The position numbers and the translations under genes are program-made. The notes beneath the pieces are model-generated. The model was not told where the DNA came from. It saw nothing but the letters and a program-made list of their open reading frames with translations, and ran no database searches. Positions 44,571 to 53,424 of a stretch of DNA of 64,000 bases are shown here, piece after piece (the stretch's first letter is position 1; the number at the start of each line of letters is the position of its first letter). The stretch is from Ferriphaselus sp. R-1 (GTDB lineage Bacteria > Pseudomonadota > Gammaproteobacteria > Burkholderiales > Gallionellaceae), in contig NZ_JQKP01000007.1 of the NCBI RefSeq assembly GCF_000746095.1, positions 82,157-146,156 of the forward strand. The letters run 5' to 3'.

Positions 44571-47500
44571 ATGCCATCAAAACTGATCTTGGCCATGGAG
44601 CGCAACCGGGGCTGGCGGCTCATCGCGATCGTGAGTCTCGCCATCGTGCTGGCGGTGGAAGTGATCGTCACGGCGATGGACATCCTGCTCACCGGCAGTG
44701 TCACACCGGACTATCTGCTTACCGGCTTGGTCGCAGCCTGCATCGTTGCGCCGCTCAGCTTGTCCTTTGTGGAACATGTGCTCAACGCCTTGGCGCAAAG
44801 CCAGCGTACCGCCCTAGAGTCGCATACCCGCTTCGCCGAGACCCGGCTGGAAATGGCCAGCGAAGCAGCACAGATGGTGTTCTGGGAGCTGGATTTCAGC
44901 ACCGGCGAACTCCGCTATGACGACGATAAACTGTCCTGTCTCAACGCTGCCCGGTACGATGATGGCCACTCCATCGACGGCTGGCTGAGACACATCCACC
45001 CGGATGACCACGCCGGGTTCATGCAAGCGTTCCAGCGTACCCTCCAGGCACAGGATGTCGAGTTCAACTACGAGTACCGTCTGGAAAGCATCACGGGTGA
45101 CTGGACATGGGTACAGTCCCGGGGACGCGTCGTGCAACGCACCGCCGCTGGCGAGCCGCTGCTGGCAGCGGGTGGCAGCCTGAACATCCAGTCGCGCAAA
45201 ACGACGGAATCCGCCCTCCTCGAAGTCAGGGAGCGACTGCAAAGCATCTTCAACGACAACCCCTACCTGATGCTCATCAGCCGAGTTGCGGATGGCGTGA
45301 TTACCGAGGTGAACGATACGTTCGTGCGCTACTCCGGCTACAGCCGGGCCGAGGCGATCGGCAACACCACGCTCGGCCTCGGCTTGTGGACACACGCCGA
45401 AGACCGTCAGCGCATGACTGAGGCGCTATCGCGCCAGGGCTATTGCAACAATCTCGAAACCGAGTTCATCGTCAAGGATGGCAGCCGTATCATCGGGGCA
45501 CTGGAAGCGGTCATCACCCACCTGAACGGCGTGCCGCACATCCTGGCCACTGTACGCGACACCTCAGCACGCAAGCATGCCGAGGACCGACTGCAGCAAA
45601 GTGAAGCGCTGTTGCGCACCACGCTGGAATCCACCGACGAGGGCATCCTGATGATAGGACAGGACGGGCGCATCCTGTCCTTCAACGCCCGCTTCCTGGA
45701 GTTGTGGCATATCCCGCAGGAATTGGCGGACAGCGGGAACGATGAGCTCCTGATCGCCCATGTCCTTGACCAACTGGTCGATCCCGCTGCCTTCGTCAGT
45801 CTGGTACAAAAGCTCTATGCCAGTGACGACGAAGCACGCGACACCCTGTATTTCAAGGATCAGCGTGTGTTCGCCCGCTTCACCCGCGCCCTGGCCCTGA
45901 GCCACGAAAATGGCCGTATCTGGTGCTTCAAGGACATCACCGCCACCGCCCGCATCCAGCAGCAACTGCGTGAGGCGAACGACAATCTGGAAATGACGCT
46001 GAAGGCCATCCCGGACCTGCTGTTCGAGATCAGCCGTGAGGGCGAATATCTGAACATCTTCGCCAACGACGAGACGCTTCTGGCTGCACAAAGAGCCGAC
46101 TTGCTCGGACATACCGTGCAAGAGATGCTGCCGCCACCGGCAGCGGAAACCGTCATGGCAGCCATCCGTGCGGCGGAGACGCACGGCTACTCTCACGGTC
46201 AGATCATCCTGCTGGACCTTCCGTCCGGGCCGAGTTGGTTCGAACTCTCTACCGCCGTCAAACCACTGCCCGATGGGACGAACCACTTCATCATGCTGTC
46301 GCGCGACATCAGTGCGCGCAAGCAAGCCGAGAACGCGTTACGCGCCAGTGAGAAACATGCGCAGAGTCTGTCCACGCTGCTGCGGCTGGTTGGCGACAAT
46401 GTGCCGGACATGATCTGGGCGAAGGATCTAGACAAGCGCTTCATGTTCGCCAACAAGGCAATCTGTGAACAATTGCTGAGCGCGTCGGACACCGAAGAAC
46501 CGCTGGGCAAGGACGATATGTTCTTCGCCCAACGCGAGCGGAGCCGCCACCCGGACAACCCGCAGTGGCACACCTTCGGCGAGCTGTGCCAGGACAGCGA
46601 CATGCTCACCCTGCAGCGCGGCACTGCCTCGCGTTTCGATGAATACGGCAACGTCCAGGGGAAGTTCCTGTTCCTCGATGTACACAAAGCTCCTCTGGTC
46701 AACGAATTGGGCGAGGTGATCGGCGTGGTCGGATCGGCCCGTGATGTCACAGCGCAGAAAGAAATCGAAGAGCGGCTGCGCCTGGCCTCTCTGGTGCTGC
46801 AAAACAGTAGCGAGGCGTTGTTGATCACGGATGCCGACAACCGCATCGTCGACATCAACCCGGCCTTTACCCATCTAACGGGCTACACGCGGGACGAAGT
46901 CATCGGCAAGAATCCCTCCATCCTGCAATCCGGCAAGCAGTCTGCTGCCTTCTATCGCGAGATGTGGCAGCAGATCGACGAGACGGGCCGCTGGCAGGGC
47001 GAGATTTGGAACCGGCGCAAGGATGGCGAGATCTACGCCGAGTGGCTCACCATCAACACATTGCACCACGCCGATGGCTCCGTACACCGCCACGTCGCCC
47101 TGTTCTCCGACATCACCGAAAAGAAGCGGAACGAGGAGCTGATCTGGACGCATGCCAATTTCGACCAGTTGACCCAGCTGCCCAACCGCCGCATGTTCTA
47201 CGACAGGCTGAGCCAGGACATGAAGAAGGCGCACCGCACCCACCAGCGCCTGGCCCTGCTGTATCTCGACCTCGACCGCTTCAAGGAGATCAACGACACG
47301 TTGGGCCATGACTTCGGCGATGCCTTGCTGATCGCGGCAGCACACCGCATCGCTTCCTGCGTGCGGGAGTCCGACACCGTCTCCAGACTGGGCGGCGACG
47401 AATTCACCATCATCCTCGACGGGCTGGAAGACCCCGGTTGCGTCGAACGCATCGCCGATGCCATCCTGCAGAAACTGGCCGAACCGTTCACCCTGGGCGA

Positions 47501-48428
47501 CGAAGTCTCCTACGTCTCGGCCAGCCTCGGCATCACCCTGTATCCAGACGATGCCGCCAATCAGGAGGAGTTGCTGCGCAACGCCGACCAGGCCATGTAC
47601 GTAGCCAAAAACGCCGGACGCAATTGCTTCCGCTACTTCACCAGCACGATGCAGGAATCGGCCCAGTATCGACTGCACCTCCTGAACGACCTGCGAGGCG
47701 CCCTGACCGAGCAGCAATTCCATCTGTACTACCAGCCCATCGTCGAAATGCAGACCGGCAGGATCCATAAGGCCGAGGCCCTGCTGCGCTGGTTCCACCC
47801 CAAACGCGGACTCATCGGCCCGGCGGAATTCATCCCGTTGGCGGAAGAGTCCGGGCTCATCATCGAGATCGGCGACTGGGTGCTTTCCCAAGCGACCCGG
47901 CAGGCACAGATCTGGCGCGACCGCTTCGGTGCCGACTTCCAGATCACCATCAACCGTTCGCCACTCCAGATCCAGTCCAAACCGGACCGACAGCGCTGGC
48001 AGGAACAATTGCAGACGGCAGGGTTGTCCGGGCAGAACATCGTGATCGAGATCACCGAAGGTCTGCTGCTCGACACTTCGATCCAGGTCGCCTCCGAGTT
48101 GCTGGCCTTCCGTGATGCGGGCATCCAGGTGGCCATCGACGATTTCGGCACCGGCTACTCGTCCTTGTCCTACCTGAAGAAACTCCACATCGACTACATC
48201 AAGATCGACCAATCCTTCGTCTGCAACTTGGCTGCCGGCCCCAATGACATCGCACTGGCCGAAGCCATCGTGGTGATGGCCCACAAGCTCGGGCTGAAGG
48301 TGGTGGCGGAAGGCGTGGAGACCACCGAGCAACGGGATCTGCTGCTCGGCATGGGCTGCGACTATGCCCAAGGCTATCTGTATGCCAGGCCTGTTCCTGC
48401 CGCAGAGTTCGAGCAGCTGATGGGCTGA
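44571..48428 (+). CDS. Multi-PAS diguanylate cyclase / phosphodiesterase (GGDEF-EAL)
   Basis: A 1285-aa inner-membrane signalling protein. Two membrane helices lie at about 15-35 and 45-65, followed by roughly five or six PAS domains with intervening PAC motifs (WVQSRGRVVQR, FSDITEKKRNEE and others), then GGDEF with motif intact at 941-945 (LGGDEFTIIL). The EAL domain at 1069-1071 (KAEALLRW) keeps its catalytic residues, EITEG, IDDFGTGYSSLSYLK, YIKIDQSF and VVAEGVET. Both cyclic-di-GMP synthesis and hydrolysis are therefore possible; EAL domains in such proteins often dominate. The many PAS domains suggest sensing of redox, light or small ligands. The start at 44571 follows AAGGGATTCA. Confidence 0.95.
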   Translation: MPSKLILAMERNRGWRLIAIVSLAIVLAVEVIVTAMDILLTGSVTPDYLLTGLVAACIVAPLSLSFVEHVLNALAQSQRTALESHTRFAETRLEMASEAAQMVFWELDFSTGELRYDDDKLSCLNAARYDDGHSIDGWLRHIHPDDHAGFMQAFQRTLQAQDVEFNYEYRLESITGDWTWVQSRGRVVQRTAAGEPLLAAGGSLNIQSRKTTESALLEVRERLQSIFNDNPYLMLISRVADGVITEVNDTFVRYSGYSRAEAIGNTTLGLGLWTHAEDRQRMTEALSRQGYCNNLETEFIVKDGSRIIGALEAVITHLNGVPHILATVRDTSARKHAEDRLQQSEALLRTTLESTDEGILMIGQDGRILSFNARFLELWHIPQELADSGNDELLIAHVLDQLVDPAAFVSLVQKLYASDDEARDTLYFKDQRVFARFTRALALSHENGRIWCFKDITATARIQQQLREANDNLEMTLKAIPDLLFEISREGEYLNIFANDETLLAAQRADLLGHTVQEMLPPPAAETVMAAIRAAETHGYSHGQIILLDLPSGPSWFELSTAVKPLPDGTNHFIMLSRDISARKQAENALRASEKHAQSLSTLLRLVGDNVPDMIWAKDLDKRFMFANKAICEQLLSASDTEEPLGKDDMFFAQRERSRHPDNPQWHTFGELCQDSDMLTLQRGTASRFDEYGNVQGKFLFLDVHKAPLVNELGEVIGVVGSARDVTAQKEIEERLRLASLVLQNSSEALLITDADNRIVDINPAFTHLTGYTRDEVIGKNPSILQSGKQSAAFYREMWQQIDETGRWQGEIWNRRKDGEIYAEWLTINTLHHADGSVHRHVALFSDITEKKRNEELIWTHANFDQLTQLPNRRMFYDRLSQDMKKAHRTHQRLALLYLDLDRFKEINDTLGHDFGDALLIAAAHRIASCVRESDTVSRLGGDEFTIILDGLEDPGCVERIADAILQKLAEPFTLGDEVSYVSASLGITLYPDDAANQEELLRNADQAMYVAKNAGRNCFRYFTSTMQESAQYRLHLLNDLRGALTEQQFHLYYQPIVEMQTGRIHKAEALLRWFHPKRGLIGPAEFIPLAEESGLIIEIGDWVLSQATRQAQIWRDRFGADFQITINRSPLQIQSKPDRQRWQEQLQTAGLSGQNIVIEITEGLLLDTSIQVASELLAFRDAGIQVAIDDFGTGYSSLSYLKKLHIDYIKIDQSFVCNLAAGPNDIALAEAIVVMAHKLGLKVVAEGVETTEQRDLLLGMGCDYAQGYLYARPVPAAEFEQLMG

Positions 48429-48541
48429 GCTCAGCCAAGCCCGACCGATGGATGTCCGGGCGATCTTCTGCCCTAAAGAAAAACCGGCGCTGGCCGACAT
48501 AACAGGGGCAGTAGATCGACATGCAAGAAGGAGGAACCATC

Positions 48542-48748
48542 ATGGCTATCAGTTCAGTGACATCCGGCTACAACAACATCGTCGCCGATGCCCAGGCACA
48601 AGCCCAGGCCCCGCGCGTGCGCGAAATGGAGAACGACCGCGACTCGGACGACAAACGCAGTCAGGCTGCGGCTCCACCACCGCCGCCTCAGCCCACCGTC
48701 AACACTCTGGGACAGACTGTCGGCAGCATCATCAACGTTCAAGCGTGA
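48542..48748 (+). CDS. Small hypothetical protein with proline run (68 aa)
   Basis: A 68-aa protein beginning MAISSVTSGYNNIVADAQAQ with a charged middle (RVREMENDRDSDD) and a run of five Pro (PPPPPQPTVN), ending VGSIINVQA. AGGAGGA lies a few bases before the ATG at 48542, a strong site. It is 113 bases behind the GGDEF-EAL gene and convergent with cusA. The proline run would need EF-P for efficient translation. No family is recognised; it looks partly disordered. Confidence 0.6.
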   Translation: MAISSVTSGYNNIVADAQAQAQAPRVREMENDRDSDDKRSQAAAPPPPPQPTVNTLGQTVGSIINVQA

Positions 48749-48788
48749 CCGTCGGTCTCCCCGCAGGCTCCCCGCGCGGGAGCCTGTT

Positions 48789-51700
48789 TCATTCCGGGCG
48801 CGGGCAATGCTTGCCGCGCAGCGCAACATAGATCACCGGGATCACCAGCAGCGTCAGCACGGTTGAGGTCACCATGCCGCCCACCATGGGCGCGGCGATG
48901 CGGCGCATCACTTCGGAACCGGTGCCGCTGCTCCACAGGATGGGCAGCAACCCGGCCATGATGGCGGTGACGGTCATCATCTTTGGCCGCACCCGCTCCA
49001 CCGCGCCTTCCATCACGGCGGCGTAGAGGTCGGTCACACAAGGCGACACGCCCGCCGCCGCGCGTTCGGCCTGCACCCGCTGCCAGGCCTGCTCCAGATA
49101 AATCAGCATCACCACGCCGGTCTCCGCCGCCACCCCGGCCAGGGCGATGAAACCCACCGCCACGGCGACGGAGAGGTTGTAGCCCAGCAGCCACAGCAGC
49201 CACACCCCGCCGACCAGCGCGAACGGCACCGACAGCATGACGATCAGCGCGTCGGAAACGCGGCGGAAGTTGAGGTAGAGCAGCACGAAGATGATGAACA
49301 GCGTCAGCGGGATGACGATCTTCATCCGCGCCGCCGCGCGCTCCATGTACTCGAACTGACCGCTCCAGCTCGCGTAATAGCCGGGCGGGAACTTCACCTC
49401 GGCCGCCACCGCCGCCTGCGCCCGTTTCACATAGCCGCCAAGGTCGCTGTCGCGGGTGTCCACGTAAATGTAGGCGGCCAGTTGCGCGTTCTCGGTGCGG
49501 ATGGACGGCGCGCCACGCGCGATCTCCACCCGCGCCAGCTGGCCCAACGGGATCTGCGCGCCCTGCGACGTGGCGACCAGCACTTCGGCGGCGATACGCT
49601 GCGGCGTATCGCGCAGTTCGCGCGGGTAGCGCACGGTCACGCCGTAGCGCTCGCGTCCTTCCACCGTGGTGGTCACGGTCTCTCCGCCCAGCGCGCTGGC
49701 GATCACGTCCATCACCTCGCCCACGGCCAGCCCGTAGCGCGCCAGCGCCGCCCGGTCCGGCTCGATGTTGAGGTAATAACCGCCGGTCAGCCGCTCGGCG
49801 TAAGCGCTGGCGGTGCCCGGCGCCTTGCGCACCGCCACCTCGACCTGCCGCGCGACCCGCTCCAGCTCGGTCAGATCACGGCCATACACCTTGATGCCGA
49901 CCGGGGTGCGGATGCCGGTGGCCAGCATGTCCAGCCGCGCCTTGATCGGCATGGTCCAGGCATTGGCCACGCCGGGGAACTGCAAGGCAGCATCCAGCTC
50001 GGCCACCAGCTTGTCGGTGGTCATGCCGGGCCGCCATTCCGCTTCCGGCTTGAGGTTGATGACGGTCTCGAACATCTCCAGCGGCGCGGGATCGGTGGCC
50101 GTCTGCGCCCGACCAGCCTTGCCGAACACCGAGGCCACCTCGGGGAAGGATTTGATGATGCGGTCCTGCGTCTGCAACAACTGGCGCGCCTGCGTGACCG
50201 ACATCCCCGGCAGCGAGGCGGGCATGTACAGCAGCGTGCCCTCGTTCAGCGTCGGCATGAACTCGCTGCCCAGCTTGCTCCAGGGATACCAGGTCGCCGC
50301 CATCAGCAGCCCCGCGCCCAGCAGCAGCGCGCCTTTGCCTTGCAACGCCGACTCCAGCAGCGGGCGATAAACGCGGATCAGCGCGCGATTCAGCGGATTT
50401 TCCGCCTCGGAACGGATGCGCCCCCGGATGAACAGCAGCATCAGCACCGGCACCAGCGTCACCGACAGCAAGGCCGCCGCCGCCATGGCGAAGGTCTTGG
50501 TGAACGCCAACGGCGCGAACATGCGCCCCTCCTGCGCCTCCAGCGTGAACACCGGCAGGAACGAGACGGTGATGATGAGCAACGAAAAGAACAGCGCCGG
50601 GCCGACTTCGCGGGCGGCGGCGAGGATGGCGGCAGCGCGCGCATCCTTGCCTTGCTCCCCTCCCCCACTTGTGGGGGAGGGGCTGGGGGAGAGGGCATTC
50701 ACAGCCCCTCTCCCTAACCCTCTCCCGCCAGCGGGAGAGGGGATATGCTCCAACCTCTCCAGATGCTTGTGCGCGTTCTCCACCATCACGATCGCCGCGT
50801 CCACCATCGCGCCGATGGCGATGGCGATGCCGCCCAGGCTCATGATGTTGGCATTGATACCCAGCGCGCGCATGGCGATGAAGGCGAGCAGCAGGCCGAC
50901 CGGCAGCATCAGGATGGCGACCAGCGCGCTGCGGGCGTGCATCAAAAACACCAGACACACCAACGCCACGATCAGCCCTTCTTCCAGCAGCGTGTGCTTC
51001 AGCGTGGCGATGGCGCGCTCTATCAGCTCGGAGCGGTCGTACACCGCCCGGATGCTCACGCCGTCTGGCAGCCCGGTGGCGATCTCGGCCAGCCGCTGCT
51101 TGACGTTGGCGATGACGCTGAGCGCGTTCTCGCCGTAGCGCGCCAGCGCGATGCCGGACACCGCTTCGCCTTCGCCATCCAGCTCGGCCAGCCCGCGCCG
51201 CTCGTCCGGCACCCGCTCCACCCGCGCGATGTCGCGCAGCAGCACCGGCGTGCCGCCCTCGCTCTTCACCACCAGCGTTTCAAGATCCGCCACGCTGCGC
51301 AGGTAACCGCGCCCGCGCACCATGTATTCGGTCTCGGTCATCTCCAGCGTGCGCCCGCCCACGTCACGGTTGGAGTCGCGCACCACCTGCGCCACGCGCG
51401 CCAGCGGAATGCCATAGGCGCGCAGTTTGAGCGGATCGACCGTCACCTGGTATTGCTGCACATAGCCGCCCAGGGACGCGACCTCGGCCACGCCCTGCGC
51501 CTTGGTCAACGGATAGCGCAGCGTCCAGTCCTGCAAACTGCGCAGCTCGGCCAGCGTCTTGTTCTTCGCCTGCACCACATATTGGTACACCCAGCCCACC
51601 CCGGTCGCGTCCGGCCCCAGCGCAGGCGTGACCCCGCGCGGCAAACGCCCCGCCGCCTGATTCAGATATTCCAGCACCCGCGAGCGCGCCCAATAGATGT

Positions 51701-52004
51701 CGGTGCCGTCCTCGAAGATCACATACACGAAGGACGCGCCGAAGAACGAGAAGCCGCGCACCACCTTCGACTTCGGCACCGCCAGCAGCGCCGTGGTGAG
51801 CGGATACGTCACCTGATCCTCCACCACCTGCGGCGCTTGGCCGGGATAGTCGGTATAGACGATCACCTGCGCGTCGGAAAGATCGGGCAAGGCATCCAGC
51901 GGCGTCTTGACCACGGCGTAACTCCCCGCCAGCACGATGGCCAAGGTGGCCAGCAGGATCAGCAAAGGGTTGCGGGCTGACCAGGTTATGAGCTTAGTGA
52001 GCAT
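48789..52004 (-). CDS. cusA: Copper/silver RND efflux pump CusA with repeat-derived insert
   Basis: A 1071-aa heavy-metal RND transporter (usual length about 1040). It shows YVEDQVTYPLTTALL-like PVVEDQVTYPLTTALL, GVGWVYQYVV, AIAIGAMVDAAIVMVENAHK, LIITVSFLPVFTLEAQEGR, GSEFMPTLNEGTLLYM and a C-terminal membrane domain. It exports Cu(I)/Ag(I) through CusB to CusC. About 35 residues near positions 417-453 (IPSPAGGRGLGRG... to SGGGEQG) are absent from relatives and are encoded by a palindromic DNA repeat inserted in frame. The start at 52002-52004 (MLTKLITWSARN) has GGAG seven bases upstream and overlaps cusB by 11 bases. Confidence 0.95.
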   Translation of the reverse strand: MLTKLITWSARNPLLILLATLAIVLAGSYAVVKTPLDALPDLSDAQVIVYTDYPGQAPQVVEDQVTYPLTTALLAVPKSKVVRGFSFFGASFVYVIFEDGTDIYWARSRVLEYLNQAAGRLPRGVTPALGPDATGVGWVYQYVVQAKNKTLAELRSLQDWTLRYPLTKAQGVAEVASLGGYVQQYQVTVDPLKLRAYGIPLARVAQVVRDSNRDVGGRTLEMTETEYMVRGRGYLRSVADLETLVVKSEGGTPVLLRDIARVERVPDERRGLAELDGEGEAVSGIALARYGENALSVIANVKQRLAEIATGLPDGVSIRAVYDRSELIERAIATLKHTLLEEGLIVALVCLVFLMHARSALVAILMLPVGLLLAFIAMRALGINANIMSLGGIAIAIGAMVDAAIVMVENAHKHLERLEHIPSPAGGRGLGRGAVNALSPSPSPTSGGGEQGKDARAAAILAAAREVGPALFFSLLIITVSFLPVFTLEAQEGRMFAPLAFTKTFAMAAAALLSVTLVPVLMLLFIRGRIRSEAENPLNRALIRVYRPLLESALQGKGALLLGAGLLMAATWYPWSKLGSEFMPTLNEGTLLYMPASLPGMSVTQARQLLQTQDRIIKSFPEVASVFGKAGRAQTATDPAPLEMFETVINLKPEAEWRPGMTTDKLVAELDAALQFPGVANAWTMPIKARLDMLATGIRTPVGIKVYGRDLTELERVARQVEVAVRKAPGTASAYAERLTGGYYLNIEPDRAALARYGLAVGEVMDVIASALGGETVTTTVEGRERYGVTVRYPRELRDTPQRIAAEVLVATSQGAQIPLGQLARVEIARGAPSIRTENAQLAAYIYVDTRDSDLGGYVKRAQAAVAAEVKFPPGYYASWSGQFEYMERAAARMKIVIPLTLFIIFVLLYLNFRRVSDALIVMLSVPFALVGGVWLLWLLGYNLSVAVAVGFIALAGVAAETGVVMLIYLEQAWQRVQAERAAAGVSPCVTDLYAAVMEGAVERVRPKMMTVTAIMAGLLPILWSSGTGSEVMRRIAAPMVGGMVTSTVLTLLVIPVIYVALRGKHCPRPE
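50657..50741. repeat. Palindromic repeat inserted in frame in cusA
   Basis: Two strong hairpins lie here. CCCCTCCCCCAC (50657-50668) pairs with GTGGGGGAGGGG (50671-50682), and CCCTCTCCCGC (50718-50728) pairs with GCGGGAGAGGG (50731-50741), with additional gggagaggg/cccctctccc pairing between them. The core CCCTCTCCCGC-GCGGGAGAGGG recurs at 52087-52112 inside cusB, so it is a dispersed mobile repeat that preserved the reading frame. Confidence 0.85.
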
Positions 52005-53424
52005 GTTGGTGCTCCGCATGGACGTGGCGCACGGCTGCAGGCGCTGTCGGAGTGGAATGCTGTTGCGCCGTGCCCCTCTCCCCTACCCCCTCTCCCGCCT
52101 GCGGGAGAGGGGAATACTGTTGCGCGCCTGTTTCAACCTGCTGCACCAACTCCCCTCCCCCATTCATAGGGCTGCGGATGGGCAACTGTGCAGCAGTTGG
52201 GAGCCCACCGGCGTCGCCCTCGCGGGGGGAGAAGGTCGTATTCCCCAGCGCCGCGCGCAGGCTGCTCTCCGCGTCCAGCAGGAAGTTCGCCTGCGTCACC
52301 ACCTGTTCGCCTTCGCCCACGCCTTCCAGCACTTCGACATAGTCGCCGTCGCGCCGACCGAGCCTGAGTGCGCGCGGTTCGAAGCGGCCTTGCGCCACTT
52401 GCACCAGCGCCAGTTGGCGCACGCCGCTGTCCAGCACCGCCGACAGCGGAATCGTCAGCACAGGTGCAGCATGGCCGGTGGCGAACTCGACCTGGGCGTA
52501 CATCGCCGGGCGCAGTCTGCCCTGCGGGTTGGGCAGTTCGACGCGCACTTGCACGGTACGGGTCTGCGGATCGAGTACCGGGGCGATGAAGCCGACCTTG
52601 CCGGAATAGGTCTCGCCGGGGTAGGCATCCAGCGTCACCCGCGCCGACTGGCCGACGCGCAGCACGCCCTGGTCCTGCTCGGCCACCTGGGCCTGCACCC
52701 AGACACGCGACAGGTCGGCGATGCGGAACAGCACGTCGCCGGGGGCGAAGCGCGCACCCTGCACGGCGGCCTTTTCCAGCACCACGCCGTCGGCGGGCGC
52801 ACGCAGTTGCAAGGTAGCCATGCCGTGCGCCAGATGCGCCAGGTCTTCATCGCCGAGCTCCCAGTTGCGCAGGCGCTGGCGCGTGCTCTGCGCCAGCTCG
52901 GTCAGGCCGGATGCCTGCGCCAGCTGGTATTCGCGCAGCGCGCTCTCCAGTTCCGGGCTGTACACCTCCAGCAGCGGCTGACCACGCCGCACCGGCTGCC
53001 CGGTGGCGCTGGCATGCAACTGGCGCACCCAGCCGCCGAAGCGCGGGGCGACCAGTCGCTGACTGCGCTCGTCCGGCTGGATCACCGCCGTGCTGCGCAG
53101 ACTGCCGGACAGGGCGCGCCGCGCGACAGCTTCGGTCACCACGCCCAGCTTCTGCACCTGGGCCGGACTCAGCACCACCGTGCCGGGCGTTACCGCCTCG
53201 TCGGCGTACACCGGCACGTAATCCATGCCCATGCTGTCCACCTTGGGCACCGGCGAGGTGTCGGGCAAACCCATGGGATTGCGGTAATAGAGCACCTTGC
53301 GCACAGCGGGAGGCGCGCTGCTGGCGGCGACTTGAGGCTCAGCGTGTTGCTTGCCCCAGTGATACCCGGCTGCGCCAGTGAGGGCGGCGACAGCCAGTAG
53401 CAGGATCAGGTTGGCGGGTTTCAT
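51994..53424 (-). CDS. cusB: Copper/silver efflux periplasmic adaptor CusB with repeat-derived tail
   Basis: A 476-aa membrane-fusion protein. A signal anchor (LILLLAVAALTGAAGY) is followed by the heavy-metal-binding domain KVLYYRNPMGLPDTSPVPKV and MGMDYVPVYAD, typical of CusB and holding Met residues for copper, then a lipoyl/alpha-hairpin region (GWVRQLHASATGQPVRRGQP) and beta-barrel (MYAQVEFATG). The conserved part ends near residue 400. The last 77 residues (PREGDAGGLP to EHQHAH) include repeat-encoded sequence and a His-rich end. It overlaps cusC by ATGA and cusA by 11 bases. Confidence 0.93.
   Translation of the reverse strand: MKPANLILLLAVAALTGAAGYHWGKQHAEPQVAASSAPPAVRKVLYYRNPMGLPDTSPVPKVDSMGMDYVPVYADEAVTPGTVVLSPAQVQKLGVVTEAVARRALSGSLRSTAVIQPDERSQRLVAPRFGGWVRQLHASATGQPVRRGQPLLEVYSPELESALREYQLAQASGLTELAQSTRQRLRNWELGDEDLAHLAHGMATLQLRAPADGVVLEKAAVQGARFAPGDVLFRIADLSRVWVQAQVAEQDQGVLRVGQSARVTLDAYPGETYSGKVGFIAPVLDPQTRTVQVRVELPNPQGRLRPAMYAQVEFATGHAAPVLTIPLSAVLDSGVRQLALVQVAQGRFEPRALRLGRRDGDYVEVLEGVGEGEQVVTQANFLLDAESSLRAALGNTTFSPREGDAGGLPTAAQLPIRSPMNGGGELVQQVETGAQQYSPLPQAGEGVGERGTAQQHSTPTAPAAVRHVHAEHQHAH
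52087..52112. repeat. Palindromic repeat copy inside the end of cusB
   Basis: CCCCTCTCCCGC (52087-52098) and GCGGGAGAGGGG (52101-52112) are perfect 12-bp arms with a two-base loop. The same core occurs at 50718-50741 in cusA. Degenerate flanking C/G runs continue to about 52240. Confidence 0.85.
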
